A stretch of DNA of 21,593 nucleotides from JAUIBE01 sp035267185 (lineage in GTDB: Bacteria; Pseudomonadota; Gammaproteobacteria; Xanthomonadales; SZUA-36), in contig DATFLY010000071.1 in assembly GCA_035267185.1 (NCBI GenBank), forward strand, positions 1 through 21,593, read 5' to 3'. The translations under genes were made by a program, and so were the position numbers. Every line of letters starts with the position of its first letter. Position 1 is the stretch's first letter. Shown in pieces: positions 7,741-14,601 of the stretch. Under the pieces are notes generated by a model. It saw nothing but the letters and a program-made list of their open reading frames with translations. It was not told where the DNA came from and made no database searches.

Positions 7741-8658
7741 CTAGTTCAGGTTTCGTAGGTAGCCAAGACCACCTTCCACCGCCGCAACCTGGGCCTGGGT
7801 GCAGTTTTCATCATCGACTTTGGGGCTGTCGGGGTAGACCTCCGTGGTTGTGACGTAAGGCGCACCAGTCATGCCCATGCACAAGCCCCATTCGCTTGCA
7901 CGGTAGTTGATGACACCCCATTGCTGCAGTTCTTCGCCGATGATTTTCCCGTCTTCAGGTGGCGCAATGTGCGTGACCTGCTCCACCGATGCAATCACCG
8001 CTTTTTGAAATTCTGCCGCCGGTTTTTCGGTGTCACCAACCGTGTAGAAACCATCAGGTATTTGCCAGACATCCTGTCCTTTCGCATCGCGAGCCGCCAG
8101 AGCAGGACGGAATTCTGAATTGTCGGTATCGGTGGTTTCATGCAAGTCAAAGTGTGCAAGAAATGACACGCCCTGATCGCTGACGAGCTGCATCATTGCC
8201 AAAGCTTCTTCGCAACGACTGTCCTTGTGAAAGGACCGATTGGGATCGATGGCCCGTGGATTCCATCGATTGATGGTTTCATAGCCCCAGGGACTGAGGC
8301 AGGGAGCAACAAGGATGTTAAACCACTCGCTGTATTCTTCAGCGTGTTGCATCAGGAAAAGTATCGCACCCTGGACGCCACTGGTTTCATAACCATGGAC
8401 ACCTCCGGTGATCAGCACGTTCGGTTTTCCGGAATCCCAGGAACGCGTTTTAAACGCCATCAATGGGTATCGCTCCGGATCGATCGAGAGCGATCCATAA
8501 TGAATCACTTCAAAAGTATCTCCGTCAGTATCCAGGCAGTTCAGTACTTCGTCCTGGTAAGACCGCTTAATGCTTTGCTTCGCCAGCCATTCCTGCTTCT
8601 CGGCGTCACCCCACGGCTGTCCGGGGATTCCAATGGGGTAGCTATAGGTTTTGCTCAT
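7741..8658 (-). CDS. M14 family zinc carboxypeptidase/deacylase
   Basis: A 305-residue zinc metallopeptidase of the M14 superfamily. Counting from the chosen start, the zinc ligands are His88 and Glu91 in GGVHGYETSG and His173 in HFDLHET. Asn140-Arg141 in IDPNRSF would bind the substrate carboxylate, and Glu273 in TTTEVYPDS is the likely general base. This arrangement fits small cytoplasmic M14 enzymes, including the succinylglutamate desuccinylase/aspartoacylase side of the family. No signal peptide is present. I chose ATG 8658 (MSKTYSYPIG): it follows the upstream stop by one base and has AAGAAG about 10 bases before it. In-frame ATGs at 8667 and 8688 would overlap the upstream gene by 8 and 29 bp. 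It is the last gene of the 11015-to-7741 operon. Confidence 0.85.
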   Translation of the reverse strand: MSKTYSYPIGIPGQPWGDAEKQEWLAKQSIKRSYQDEVLNCLDTDGDTFEVIHYGSLSIDPERYPLMAFKTRSWDSGKPNVLITGGVHGYETSGVQGAILFLMQHAEEYSEWFNILVAPCLSPWGYETINRWNPRAIDPNRSFHKDSRCEEALAMMQLVSDQGVSFLAHFDLHETTDTDNSEFRPALAARDAKGQDVWQIPDGFYTVGDTEKPAAEFQKAVIASVEQVTHIAPPEDGKIIGEELQQWGVINYRASEWGLCMGMTGAPYVTTTEVYPDSPKVDDENCTQAQVAAVEGGLGYLRNLN

Positions 8659-8659
8659 A

Positions 8660-9817
8660 TCATTCATTCTTCTTGTTAAGCCGCCCATATTGCTGCAGCA
8701 GGTTAATTACTTGTTGGTGATCAATCGCCTCAACCCGGTAGCCATTTGCGCCTTCCATGGTTTCGGCAGCAATCAGAGCATTGATGATGGCTTCTTCTGT
8801 TGCATTGATCACCGCCTCATATAGGTAGTCCAGGGTATAGACCGCATTGTCGGAAAGGGCTTTCAAAGTCACTATTTCGCCGTCGATGTCCGGAGCTCCA
8901 TTTGCTGTTGAAAAAGCCAGGAAAATTTCACCCGAGGTGCGTTCAGCAATTCCTCCCACCAGGGCCACACCCATCGCTGGTCGCTTTGCCAAGCGTTGCA
9001 ACTGCATGGGCAAAAGCGGTGCGTCAGTGGCCACAACAACAATGATCGAGCTGCCTGATGTCTGGGTGGTGCTGAAATGATTGGTCTCATCCGGATTTAA
9101 TATTTTGCCGACCGGAACACCGGCAATGGTCAGCCTCCATGGATTGCCATGGTTGGCCTGGACCAGCACGCCGACAGTGTACGGACCGACTTTACGTGAA
9201 CTGGTGCCGGTTCCTGCCTTGAATCCATGAGTAATCATGCCAGTTCCACCACCCACATTGCCTTCCGCAACGGGTCCGCTGGTGGCGCTGTTGAGTGCCT
9301 CGTAAACATGTTCCCGCTTGATATGACGACCATAGTGGTCGTTGAGATCGCCATCCCAGGTTTCAGCAACCACTGGCAGATGAGTCATGGCATCAGGGTT
9401 GCGCTCTCGCATCCAGTCAATGGCTGCGGCATGCACGTCGCCAACACTCACAGTATTCGTCAGCAGAACCGGGCCGCCAAAGGTTCCGAATTCATCGATC
9501 CAGTGGGTGCCCGTCATCTCTCCGTCGCCATTCATCGTGAATCGAGCGGCAAATACCCGGTTGGTTGTGTGCTTTCCGAGCGGATGGATCGCTGTGACGC
9601 CGGTTCGAATTGGCCCCTTACCAATCACCAATTCGCCTTCACCACTGATTAAAGTGGCGTAACCCACCTCAACGCCGGCAACATCAGTGATTGCATTGTG
9701 AGGGCCAGGGGTGCCATCAAACGGAATACCCAGGTCACGCGCTCGCGTCGCACCGGATGTAGAACCTGCCCAGAGCAGAAAAACCAGGGCCATGAGAATG
9801 AATTTTGTGTTTGTCAC
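8660..9817 (-). CDS. P1 (S58/DmpA) family aminopeptidase, exported
   Basis: A 385-residue member of the DmpA/P1 peptidase family, Ntn-like hydrolases that cleave themselves into two chains and act on N-terminal residues of peptides, amides or esters; DmpA itself can accept D-alanine derivatives. Residues 1-22 are a Sec signal (FILMALVFLLWAGSTSG). The family opening is seen as ARDLGIPFDGTPGPHNAITDVAGVEVG, followed by NVGGGTGMITHGFKAGTG (about 187-204) and the self-cleavage region SGSSIIVVVATDAPLLP, with Gly255 followed by Ser256-Ser257, one of which becomes the N-terminal nucleophile. The start is GTG 9817, preceded by GGAGAG about 9 bases upstream. It lies 76 bp after the D-amino-acid lyase gene and directly abuts the M14 gene, so the three are probably co-transcribed. 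Confidence 0.9.
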   Translation of the reverse strand: MTNTKFILMALVFLLWAGSTSGATRARDLGIPFDGTPGPHNAITDVAGVEVGYATLISGEGELVIGKGPIRTGVTAIHPLGKHTTNRVFAARFTMNGDGEMTGTHWIDEFGTFGGPVLLTNTVSVGDVHAAAIDWMRERNPDAMTHLPVVAETWDGDLNDHYGRHIKREHVYEALNSATSGPVAEGNVGGGTGMITHGFKAGTGTSSRKVGPYTVGVLVQANHGNPWRLTIAGVPVGKILNPDETNHFSTTQTSGSSIIVVVATDAPLLPMQLQRLAKRPAMGVALVGGIAERTSGEIFLAFSTANGAPDIDGEIVTLKALSDNAVYTLDYLYEAVINATEEAIINALIAAETMEGANGYRVEAIDHQQVINLLQQYGRLNKKNE

Positions 9818-9893
9818 TCTGACTTTCTCTCCATTTTAAAGACCAATAGTAGCCATGATGGTTGCAGCCATAAAGCCAGGCTTCAGAACCTTA

Positions 9894-11015
9894 TCACCAG
9901 CCATTGACCCGCTCCCATCGGTCAACAACCTGGTTGCCTTCAACAACCTCGTAGTGAGTGTAGGCTGCAGCCGTGATACAGGCATGATTGGGTAGAATTC
10001 GAACCTTGCTCCCGATCGGCAGTTGTTCATAAATGTCAGGGTCACTGACCGGAATAACCCCATGCTCCTGGCTGACACTCGCGACGTAAAGGTTGTCAAT
10101 TTGTTCCAGCGTGAGCACATCACAGACCTCACCGTAACCAGCCTGGGGCCAGTTTGCGTTTGCACTGATGTCCTTGGACAAGGCAAGCGCCCCCGTATCA
10201 GTGACGATTTGACCTGCATGCCGATTGTGAGAGATCACCGTCCCAAGCACTGATAATGCCAGTTCTTCACGGGTACATACCTGCCGGGAAAGCTGATCCA
10301 GGTCGAAAAACACATAGACCCCGGGCCGCATTTCTGTGATCCCTTCGAAGCTCTCACCATGTACTGCAGTCGGTGTCGAGCCGGCGCTCACCATCGGACA
10401 AGGCAACCCGGCATCCCGCAGTTTTTGTGCAGCCGTTACTACTGCCTCACGCTCCTGCTGTGCAACTTTCTGGATTTCCGGGATATTTGAAGCCACGTAG
10501 GAATGTCCGCCATGGGTCAATACTCCCAGTAATTCTGAACCGGGTGACTCGTGGAGGATTTTCGCAATCTCAAGAAGTTCGGGGGAACCGGGCAAAACGC
10601 CGGTACGTGCATCTCCGCTGTCGACTTCAATCAGTACCCTGAATGTATCAGCCCCTTCATATGAACCTATAGCGCTTGCAGCTTCAACACTATCTACAAG
10701 AAGTTTCAGGTCAGCCCCCGCGGAGATGAGCGCATCGGCATCGGGAAGTTTTCCCGGCGCCATGCACACCGCATAAATAATGTCATCAAAGCCGTGACGC
10801 AGAAAATATTCAGCCTCTGCCAACGTCGAAACAGTGACCCCGCCATTGTGCCCGGCAGTTGCAAGCCTTGCGACCTGGTCACTTTTTGCTGATTTCAGAT
10901 GAGGCCTCAGGGCAACACCATGCTGTTTCATCCGTTGGCCCATGCGAATGGTATTACGCTCCAATACTATATGATCTAATATTAGAGAGGGTGTCTTTAA
11001 ATTATTGATATTCAA
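9894..11015 (-). CDS. DSD1/D-threonine aldolase family PLP enzyme
   Basis: A 373-residue cytoplasmic enzyme of fold-type III (alanine racemase-like barrel), the group of D-threonine aldolase and eukaryotic-type D-serine dehydratase. It would split or dehydrate D-3-hydroxy amino acids, using pyridoxal phosphate and a metal ion. The PLP lysine is expected at Lys41 in LRPHLKSAKS, and the metal ligands at His344 and Cys346 in LPNHACIT. The ending DRWERVNGW is also typical. The start is TTG at 11015: the conserved NLKTPSLILD region begins right after it, an in-frame TAA lies 18 bases upstream, and GAAAG stands before it, so an earlier start is excluded. Substrate choice between D-threonine, D-serine and beta-hydroxyaspartate cannot be read from the sequence. 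It leads the operon with two peptidases. Confidence 0.87.
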   Translation of the reverse strand: MNINNLKTPSLILDHIVLERNTIRMGQRMKQHGVALRPHLKSAKSDQVARLATAGHNGGVTVSTLAEAEYFLRHGFDDIIYAVCMAPGKLPDADALISAGADLKLLVDSVEAASAIGSYEGADTFRVLIEVDSGDARTGVLPGSPELLEIAKILHESPGSELLGVLTHGGHSYVASNIPEIQKVAQQEREAVVTAAQKLRDAGLPCPMVSAGSTPTAVHGESFEGITEMRPGVYVFFDLDQLSRQVCTREELALSVLGTVISHNRHAGQIVTDTGALALSKDISANANWPQAGYGEVCDVLTLEQIDNLYVASVSQEHGVIPVSDPDIYEQLPIGSKVRILPNHACITAAAYTHYEVVEGNQVVDRWERVNGW

Positions 11016-11160
11016 TATATTACTTTCACATTAGGATCGATCGATTGAATTCATAAAAGCCCTTCAGCAACTCCATTGCATCGGTACCTGGCACATCACG
11101 ACGGTTCACCCACCTCTTAATAACCATGGTTCATGTCGCTCAAAAGATTGTTTCACATAT

Positions 11161-11394
11161 TCAGGCCAATACCTTTGTGATGATTTCTGCAGCCCGTATC
11201 AGGCCATTGGTTTTATCCAGTTCGGCCCGAAATTTCTGTGCAGTAATCCTGTAAACAGGATTATTCAGGACAGCTTCAAGCCCCTGACCGATCAGGTCGC
11301 TCGAAGCACGGTTTTGTTTCACCCTGACTCCGGCCTTGATGTGAGCGACTCTTGCAGCAACCCCAGGCTGGTCAGCGCGTCCACCAGGACATTG
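11161..11394 (-). pseudogene. C-terminal remnant of a family-1 (MGT/UGT-like) glycosyltransferase
   Basis: Reading the minus strand from just after a TAA at 11395-11397 gives 77 residues that end at a TGA at 11161, with no usable start codon. The phrase ADQPGVAARVAHIKAGVRV (about residues 7-25) copies the nucleotide-sugar binding segment of bacterial macrolide-type glycosyltransferases, which normally reads D-Q-P-x-V-A-A-R-x-A...G-x-G. The rest, LEAVLNNPVYRITAQKFRAEL followed by GLIRAAEIITKVLA, is the usual C-terminal pair of helices. The N-terminal acceptor domain and the first part of the donor domain are gone; other family members have about 400 residues. The frame upstream is closed by a stop and differs from the neighbouring frames. 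It is best explained as a leftover of a deleted gene. Confidence 0.6.
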
Positions 11395-11407
11395 TTAACA
11401 AACGTAC

Positions 11408-11545
11408 TTACTTCAACACGCTCAAAACGAAGATGACTGCCGCCTGGAGCATCACTGGAAAAAAGCGTGTTGTTGATTCCGAAAAACTCGTGGCTGACGC
11501 ACTGCCCACGAAACATAGAAGAACCACCATTACGAAAAAACGCAT
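11408..11545 (-). CDS. Small hypothetical exported peptide, possibly a broken gene
   Basis: A 45-codon frame starting at ATG 11545 with GGAG 9 bases upstream. It begins MRFFVMVVLLCFVGSASA, a good Sec signal with a consensus A-x-A-like cleavage site near residue 18, then a serine/threonine-rich stretch and a second hydrophobic segment (VMLQAAVIFVLSVL) before TAA at 11408. Either it is a small membrane or secreted peptide, or it is the surviving 5' end of a larger secreted protein whose continuation lies out of frame downstream. I cannot name a family. Its position, 93 bp beyond the molybdo-hydroxylase Mo subunit and beside a glycosyltransferase remnant, favours a decayed gene. Confidence 0.35.
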   Translation of the reverse strand: MRFFVMVVLLCFVGSASATSFSESTTRFFPVMLQAAVIFVLSVLK

Positions 11546-11638
11546 ACGTAATCTCCAGCAGACTTTCCCCTGGACTCTAACAAACCCGTTTCCCCGGCCA
11601 GGGAACAGCCTGGAAAGGGAATAAATTGGCTGATTCGT

Positions 11639-13879
11639 TCAGACCAACCCGGCCTTACTCAATGGCAATTCACGAATTCGTTTACCAGTCGCCGCAAAAT
11701 AGGCATTGACGATGGCCGGTGCCACAGGCGGAACACCTGGCTCACCCACACCCCCCGGCTTCTCACTCAGGTTCATGATGTCAACGTGAATGTTGGCCGG
11801 TGCCTGGTTCATGCGCACCACCTGGTAGTTGTTGTAGTTATCCTGCACAACCACACCATCTTTGGCAGTAATCTCACCAAACATGGCCAGGCTCATGCCG
11901 AAAATCCCTGCTCCTTCCATCTGCGAGATCACGCGGTCCGGATTGATTACGAGCCCGGCGTCGACCGCAAACCACATGTTTTGCACCTGCATTTTGCCGG
12001 AATCATCAACCTTCACATGGGCGACGGTCCCAATGGTGCTAAGAAATGACCGGTGAACCGCGATGCCAAGGCCTTCACCATCAGGCATGTCACGACCCCA
12101 GTCGGCCATTTCGGCAACGCGATTGAGAACGGCTGCATAACGATCAGAATCGATCGGGTGATCATCAAGATCCTGGTCATAATTCGGGTACTCTGCCCCG
12201 TGGTCTGCAGGATTGTGTTGCCGTCCTGAACCCACCAGTTTCAGAAGATAGTCGCGTGGGTCCGCTCCTGCCTGGTGCGCCAGTTCATCGGCAAACCCGC
12301 AGATTGCAAATGCGTGATAAATGTTCGAGACCGAGCGCAACCAGCCAATTCGGATATGCGCCTGTGCGTCACCGGATTCGAGACGCATGTTAGGAACATC
12401 GAACGGATTGTCAGTGAACCCAAGACCCAGTTCCATGGTCACCGGACCGGTATTTTCCGGATCGAAGGTAGAAAAAATTGATGGAAAAACGGTGCGATGC
12501 AGCCAGGCTGTTGTATTTCCCTCGTCATCAAGACCAGCCTTCAGGTATTGGGCGCTGACAGAATGGTAATAACCGTGTCGAACATCATCTTCTCGCGTGT
12601 AGGTAACCTTGACAGGACGCCCGGATTTGCTCGCCAGCCAGGCTGCCTCGGCCGAAAAATCCGCCTTGGATTTGCGTCCGAACGCGCCACCCAGGAGAGT
12701 GACATGAACTTCAACCTGGCTCGGCTCAATCCCCAGCAGGCCGGCCACGGTTCCCTGCACTGCTTGCGGATGCTGGGTGGCCGCCCAGATCTCGATGCCC
12801 CCATCCTCCTTCATCCGGGCAGTCGCAGCCGGTGGTTCCATGGTCGCGTGCGATAAATGAGGGGCATAATAGTCGGCCTCGAGGGTATTGGATGCAGAAT
12901 CGAAAGCCGCGTCAACATCACCGCGGGCAAGAACAAGATTGCCCTCCTGATGCGAAGTCTCCACCATCCGCGCACGGTAGGCTTCCGAGTCATATCCTGC
13001 ATTGGGGCCCATATTCCATTCGATGTTGAGCTTTGCCCTGCCTTGCTGCGCAGACCAGGTGTTGGTAGCAAGTACGGCCACACCACCCACCGGATTAAAT
13101 CCTGCTGGCGTGGTTGCATCCGGCATCTGGATGACCTGCTCTACACCAGCCACTGATTTTGCGGCTGCATCATCAAAAGAAGACACCTTTCCACCCCAGG
13201 CAGGTGGCCGTTCAATCGAGGCATACAACATGCCCGGAACAGCAGTATCGATTCCGTAATCAGCCTGACCCGTGGTCATATCGAAACCATCAATCAGGTC
13301 AACGGACTTGCCGATGTAGCGGTAGTCAGCAGGGTCCTTGAACGTGACGTTTTCAGGGACTTCAAGACCGGCTGCAGTCGTGACCAGGGAACCGAAGGAA
13401 GCACTGCGGCCAGTGGACTCATGATGAATGGCATTGTCGCGGGCCGTCAGCTCAGATGTCGGAACACCCCAGTTGGCTGCTGCTGCCGCAATCAGAAGTT
13501 CACGTCCGGTTGCCCCGGCATTGCGTAAAAGATCGAAATGTTTGCGAATGCTGGTTGACCCATCGGTATTCTGGTCACCGTACCTGGCGTCCCCGGGCGC
13601 CTGGATCAGCTCGATCTGATCCCAGTCAGCACCCAGTTCATCAGCAATCACCTGCGGCAGACAGGTCCTGATTCCCTGCCCCATCTCGGAACGATGGCAA
13701 TAAATCTCAACCTTGTTGTCTTCGCGAATATTCACATAGACGTTGGGCGCAACGCTATCCGAGCCTTGTTCATCCTGGGCGGACAGCGGGCCAAAGTGAA
13801 GCGCAAACACCAGCCCTCCGCCTGCAACGCCTGTGCGCTGCAGAAATTCACGTCTGCTGATGCGGCTCAGGCGTTTCAT
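11639..13879 (-). CDS. Molybdopterin-binding subunit of xanthine dehydrogenase family (IorB-like)
   Basis: A 746-residue large subunit of a two-subunit molybdenum hydroxylase, closest in style to isoquinoline 1-oxidoreductase beta. Such enzymes hydroxylate N-heterocycles or oxidise aldehydes with water as oxygen source. The N-terminus has SRREFLQRTGVAGGGLVFAL, a twin-arginine signal, so the folded holoenzyme is sent to the periplasm. Seen in order are YCHRSEMGQGIRTCLPQVIADEL (about 59-81), a glycine-rich VTLLGGAFGRKSKADF stretch (about 393-408) that lines the cofactor, and GVGEPGVPPVAPAIVNA near the end, in which Glu713 is the expected catalytic glutamate. It starts by a 4-bp ATGA overlap with the iron-sulfur subunit gene, with GGAGGTGA as ribosome binding site. 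The substrate is not evident, and no cytochrome or XdhC-like maturation gene is adjacent. Confidence 0.9.
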   Translation of the reverse strand: MKRLSRISRREFLQRTGVAGGGLVFALHFGPLSAQDEQGSDSVAPNVYVNIREDNKVEIYCHRSEMGQGIRTCLPQVIADELGADWDQIELIQAPGDARYGDQNTDGSTSIRKHFDLLRNAGATGRELLIAAAAANWGVPTSELTARDNAIHHESTGRSASFGSLVTTAAGLEVPENVTFKDPADYRYIGKSVDLIDGFDMTTGQADYGIDTAVPGMLYASIERPPAWGGKVSSFDDAAAKSVAGVEQVIQMPDATTPAGFNPVGGVAVLATNTWSAQQGRAKLNIEWNMGPNAGYDSEAYRARMVETSHQEGNLVLARGDVDAAFDSASNTLEADYYAPHLSHATMEPPAATARMKEDGGIEIWAATQHPQAVQGTVAGLLGIEPSQVEVHVTLLGGAFGRKSKADFSAEAAWLASKSGRPVKVTYTREDDVRHGYYHSVSAQYLKAGLDDEGNTTAWLHRTVFPSIFSTFDPENTGPVTMELGLGFTDNPFDVPNMRLESGDAQAHIRIGWLRSVSNIYHAFAICGFADELAHQAGADPRDYLLKLVGSGRQHNPADHGAEYPNYDQDLDDHPIDSDRYAAVLNRVAEMADWGRDMPDGEGLGIAVHRSFLSTIGTVAHVKVDDSGKMQVQNMWFAVDAGLVINPDRVISQMEGAGIFGMSLAMFGEITAKDGVVVQDNYNNYQVVRMNQAPANIHVDIMNLSEKPGGVGEPGVPPVAPAIVNAYFAATGKRIRELPLSKAGLV

Positions 13880-14346
13880 GCTTCACCTCCCGAGTTGCTG
13901 CCAGCGGCTTTATGAATGGCCGACCGGATTCTCGTATAGGTACCGCAACGGCAGATATTGCCACTCATTGCAGCATCAATATCGGCATCAGTTGGATTGG
14001 GATTGTCTGCCAGCAAAGCGGCCGCACTCATGATCTGGCCGGGCTGGCAATACCCGCATTGGGGAACGTTGAGTTCGCGCCAGGCCAGTTGCACCGGGTG
14101 ATTTCCGTCCGGCGATAAACCCTCAATTGTTGTGACAGACGCGTCCGCGACTGCCGAGACTGGCAAACTGCACGACAGAACCGGTGCGCCGTTCAGGTGC
14201 ACCATGCATGCACCACACAGTGCCTTGCCACAACCATACTTGGTACCCGTCTGTCCGGCGATGTCTCGAATGGCCCACAACAGGGGCATTTTTGGATCAA
14301 TGTCCAGGGATTGGCTTTCGCCGTTTAATGTGAATTCAATTGCCAT
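13876..14346 (-). CDS. 2Fe-2S subunit of xanthine dehydrogenase family (IorA-like)
   Basis: A 156-residue electron-transfer subunit with two 2Fe-2S clusters. The plant-ferredoxin-type cluster is held by Cys39, Cys44, Cys47 and Cys59 (KYGCGKALCGACMVHLNG...SC), and the second by Cys97, Cys100, Cys132 and Cys134 (PQCGYCQPGQ and GNICRCGTY). This is the complete set for the family, and the length is normal. I chose ATG 14346 (MAIEFTLNG) because the conserved beta strand starts there and GAGG lies about 5 bases before it; an in-frame ATG at 14376 adds ten unlikely residues. It has no export signal and is presumably carried out together with the Tat-bearing large subunit. It is first in a two-gene operon and divergent from the RND pump operon. 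Confidence 0.92.
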   Translation of the reverse strand: MAIEFTLNGESQSLDIDPKMPLLWAIRDIAGQTGTKYGCGKALCGACMVHLNGAPVLSCSLPVSAVADASVTTIEGLSPDGNHPVQLAWRELNVPQCGYCQPGQIMSAAALLADNPNPTDADIDAAMSGNICRCGTYTRIRSAIHKAAGSNSGGEA

Positions 14347-14507
14347 GGTGACCTCATCTTCTTTGCCGAAAACCACAAGTCCTTAGCATAGCAAAAAGCC
14401 GGCCTGTTCCTGCCAGCCATTCGGGAGCTTTCAGGTTTGAATCCGGTACATGTGATATTTCGCCGCAAATATCCCTGAGCTCATCGCATTCTTCCTGTCT
14501 TTCCTTG

Positions 14508-14560
14508 AGTGCAAATAATTTTGCATACAAACTCCCAGTGCAAATATTTTTTCATATAAA
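14508..14560 (+). repeat. Imperfect 24-bp direct repeat in the RND operon leader
   Basis: Two copies, 14508-14531 and 14537-14560, begin with the identical AGTGCAAATA and match at 21 of 24 bases, with a 29-bp period. They lie 32 to 84 bases before the RND start codon. A weak promoter, TTGCAT at 14521-14526 and TATTTT at 14545-14550, overlaps the repeats, so they could be binding sites for a regulator. The two centres are nearly three helix turns apart and would face the same side of the DNA. Confidence 0.55.
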
Positions 14561-14574
14561 GGAAGCTTGTGAAA

Positions 14575-14601
14575 ATGAAGCGAGGTCCGAAATGGCGTTA
14601 A
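14575..14601 (+). CDS. Possible 8-codon leader peptide overlapping the RND start
   Basis: ATG 14575 opens MKRGPKWR and stops at TAA 14599-14601, ten bases inside the RND permease frame. It has a better ribosome binding site, AAAGGAAG at 14558-14565, than the permease's GCGAGG. An overlapping short frame of this kind could couple or limit translation of the pump. With only eight codons it may be chance. Confidence 0.25.
   Translation: MKRGPKWR

Larger units (their letters stand above)
11016..11638. other. Decayed intergenic interval of 623 bp
   Basis: This stretch separates the lyase operon from the molybdo-hydroxylase genes. It holds a glycosyltransferase remnant (11161-11394) and a short signal-peptide frame (11408-11545), listed separately. 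A third minus-strand frame, 11319-11516, links the two but shows no recognisable domain. The part 11016-11160 is AT-rich near the lyase start, is likely to hold that operon's promoter, and shows no gene. The three frames following one another on the same strand give the impression of one or two genes broken by deletions and frameshifts. Confidence 0.5.

Noticed and set aside
9836..9904. A 22-codon minus-strand frame (MAGDKVLKPGFMAATIMATIGL is too long to rely on as a motif) overlapping the lyase stop
   Set aside because: It fills the 76-bp gap before the P1 peptidase and has a start overlapping the stop, but there is no convincing ribosome binding site and no known family; chance is likely at this length.
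11352..11624. A 90-residue plus-strand open frame in the decayed interval
   Set aside because: It has no motif, no clear ribosome binding site, and lies antisense to the glycosyltransferase remnant and signal-peptide frame, which do show recognisable features.
14505..14591. N-terminal extension of the RND permease from a TTG at 14505
   Set aside because: It adds 29 residues not expected before TM1, lies across the direct repeats and probable promoter, and has no ribosome binding site; ATG 14592 has one.
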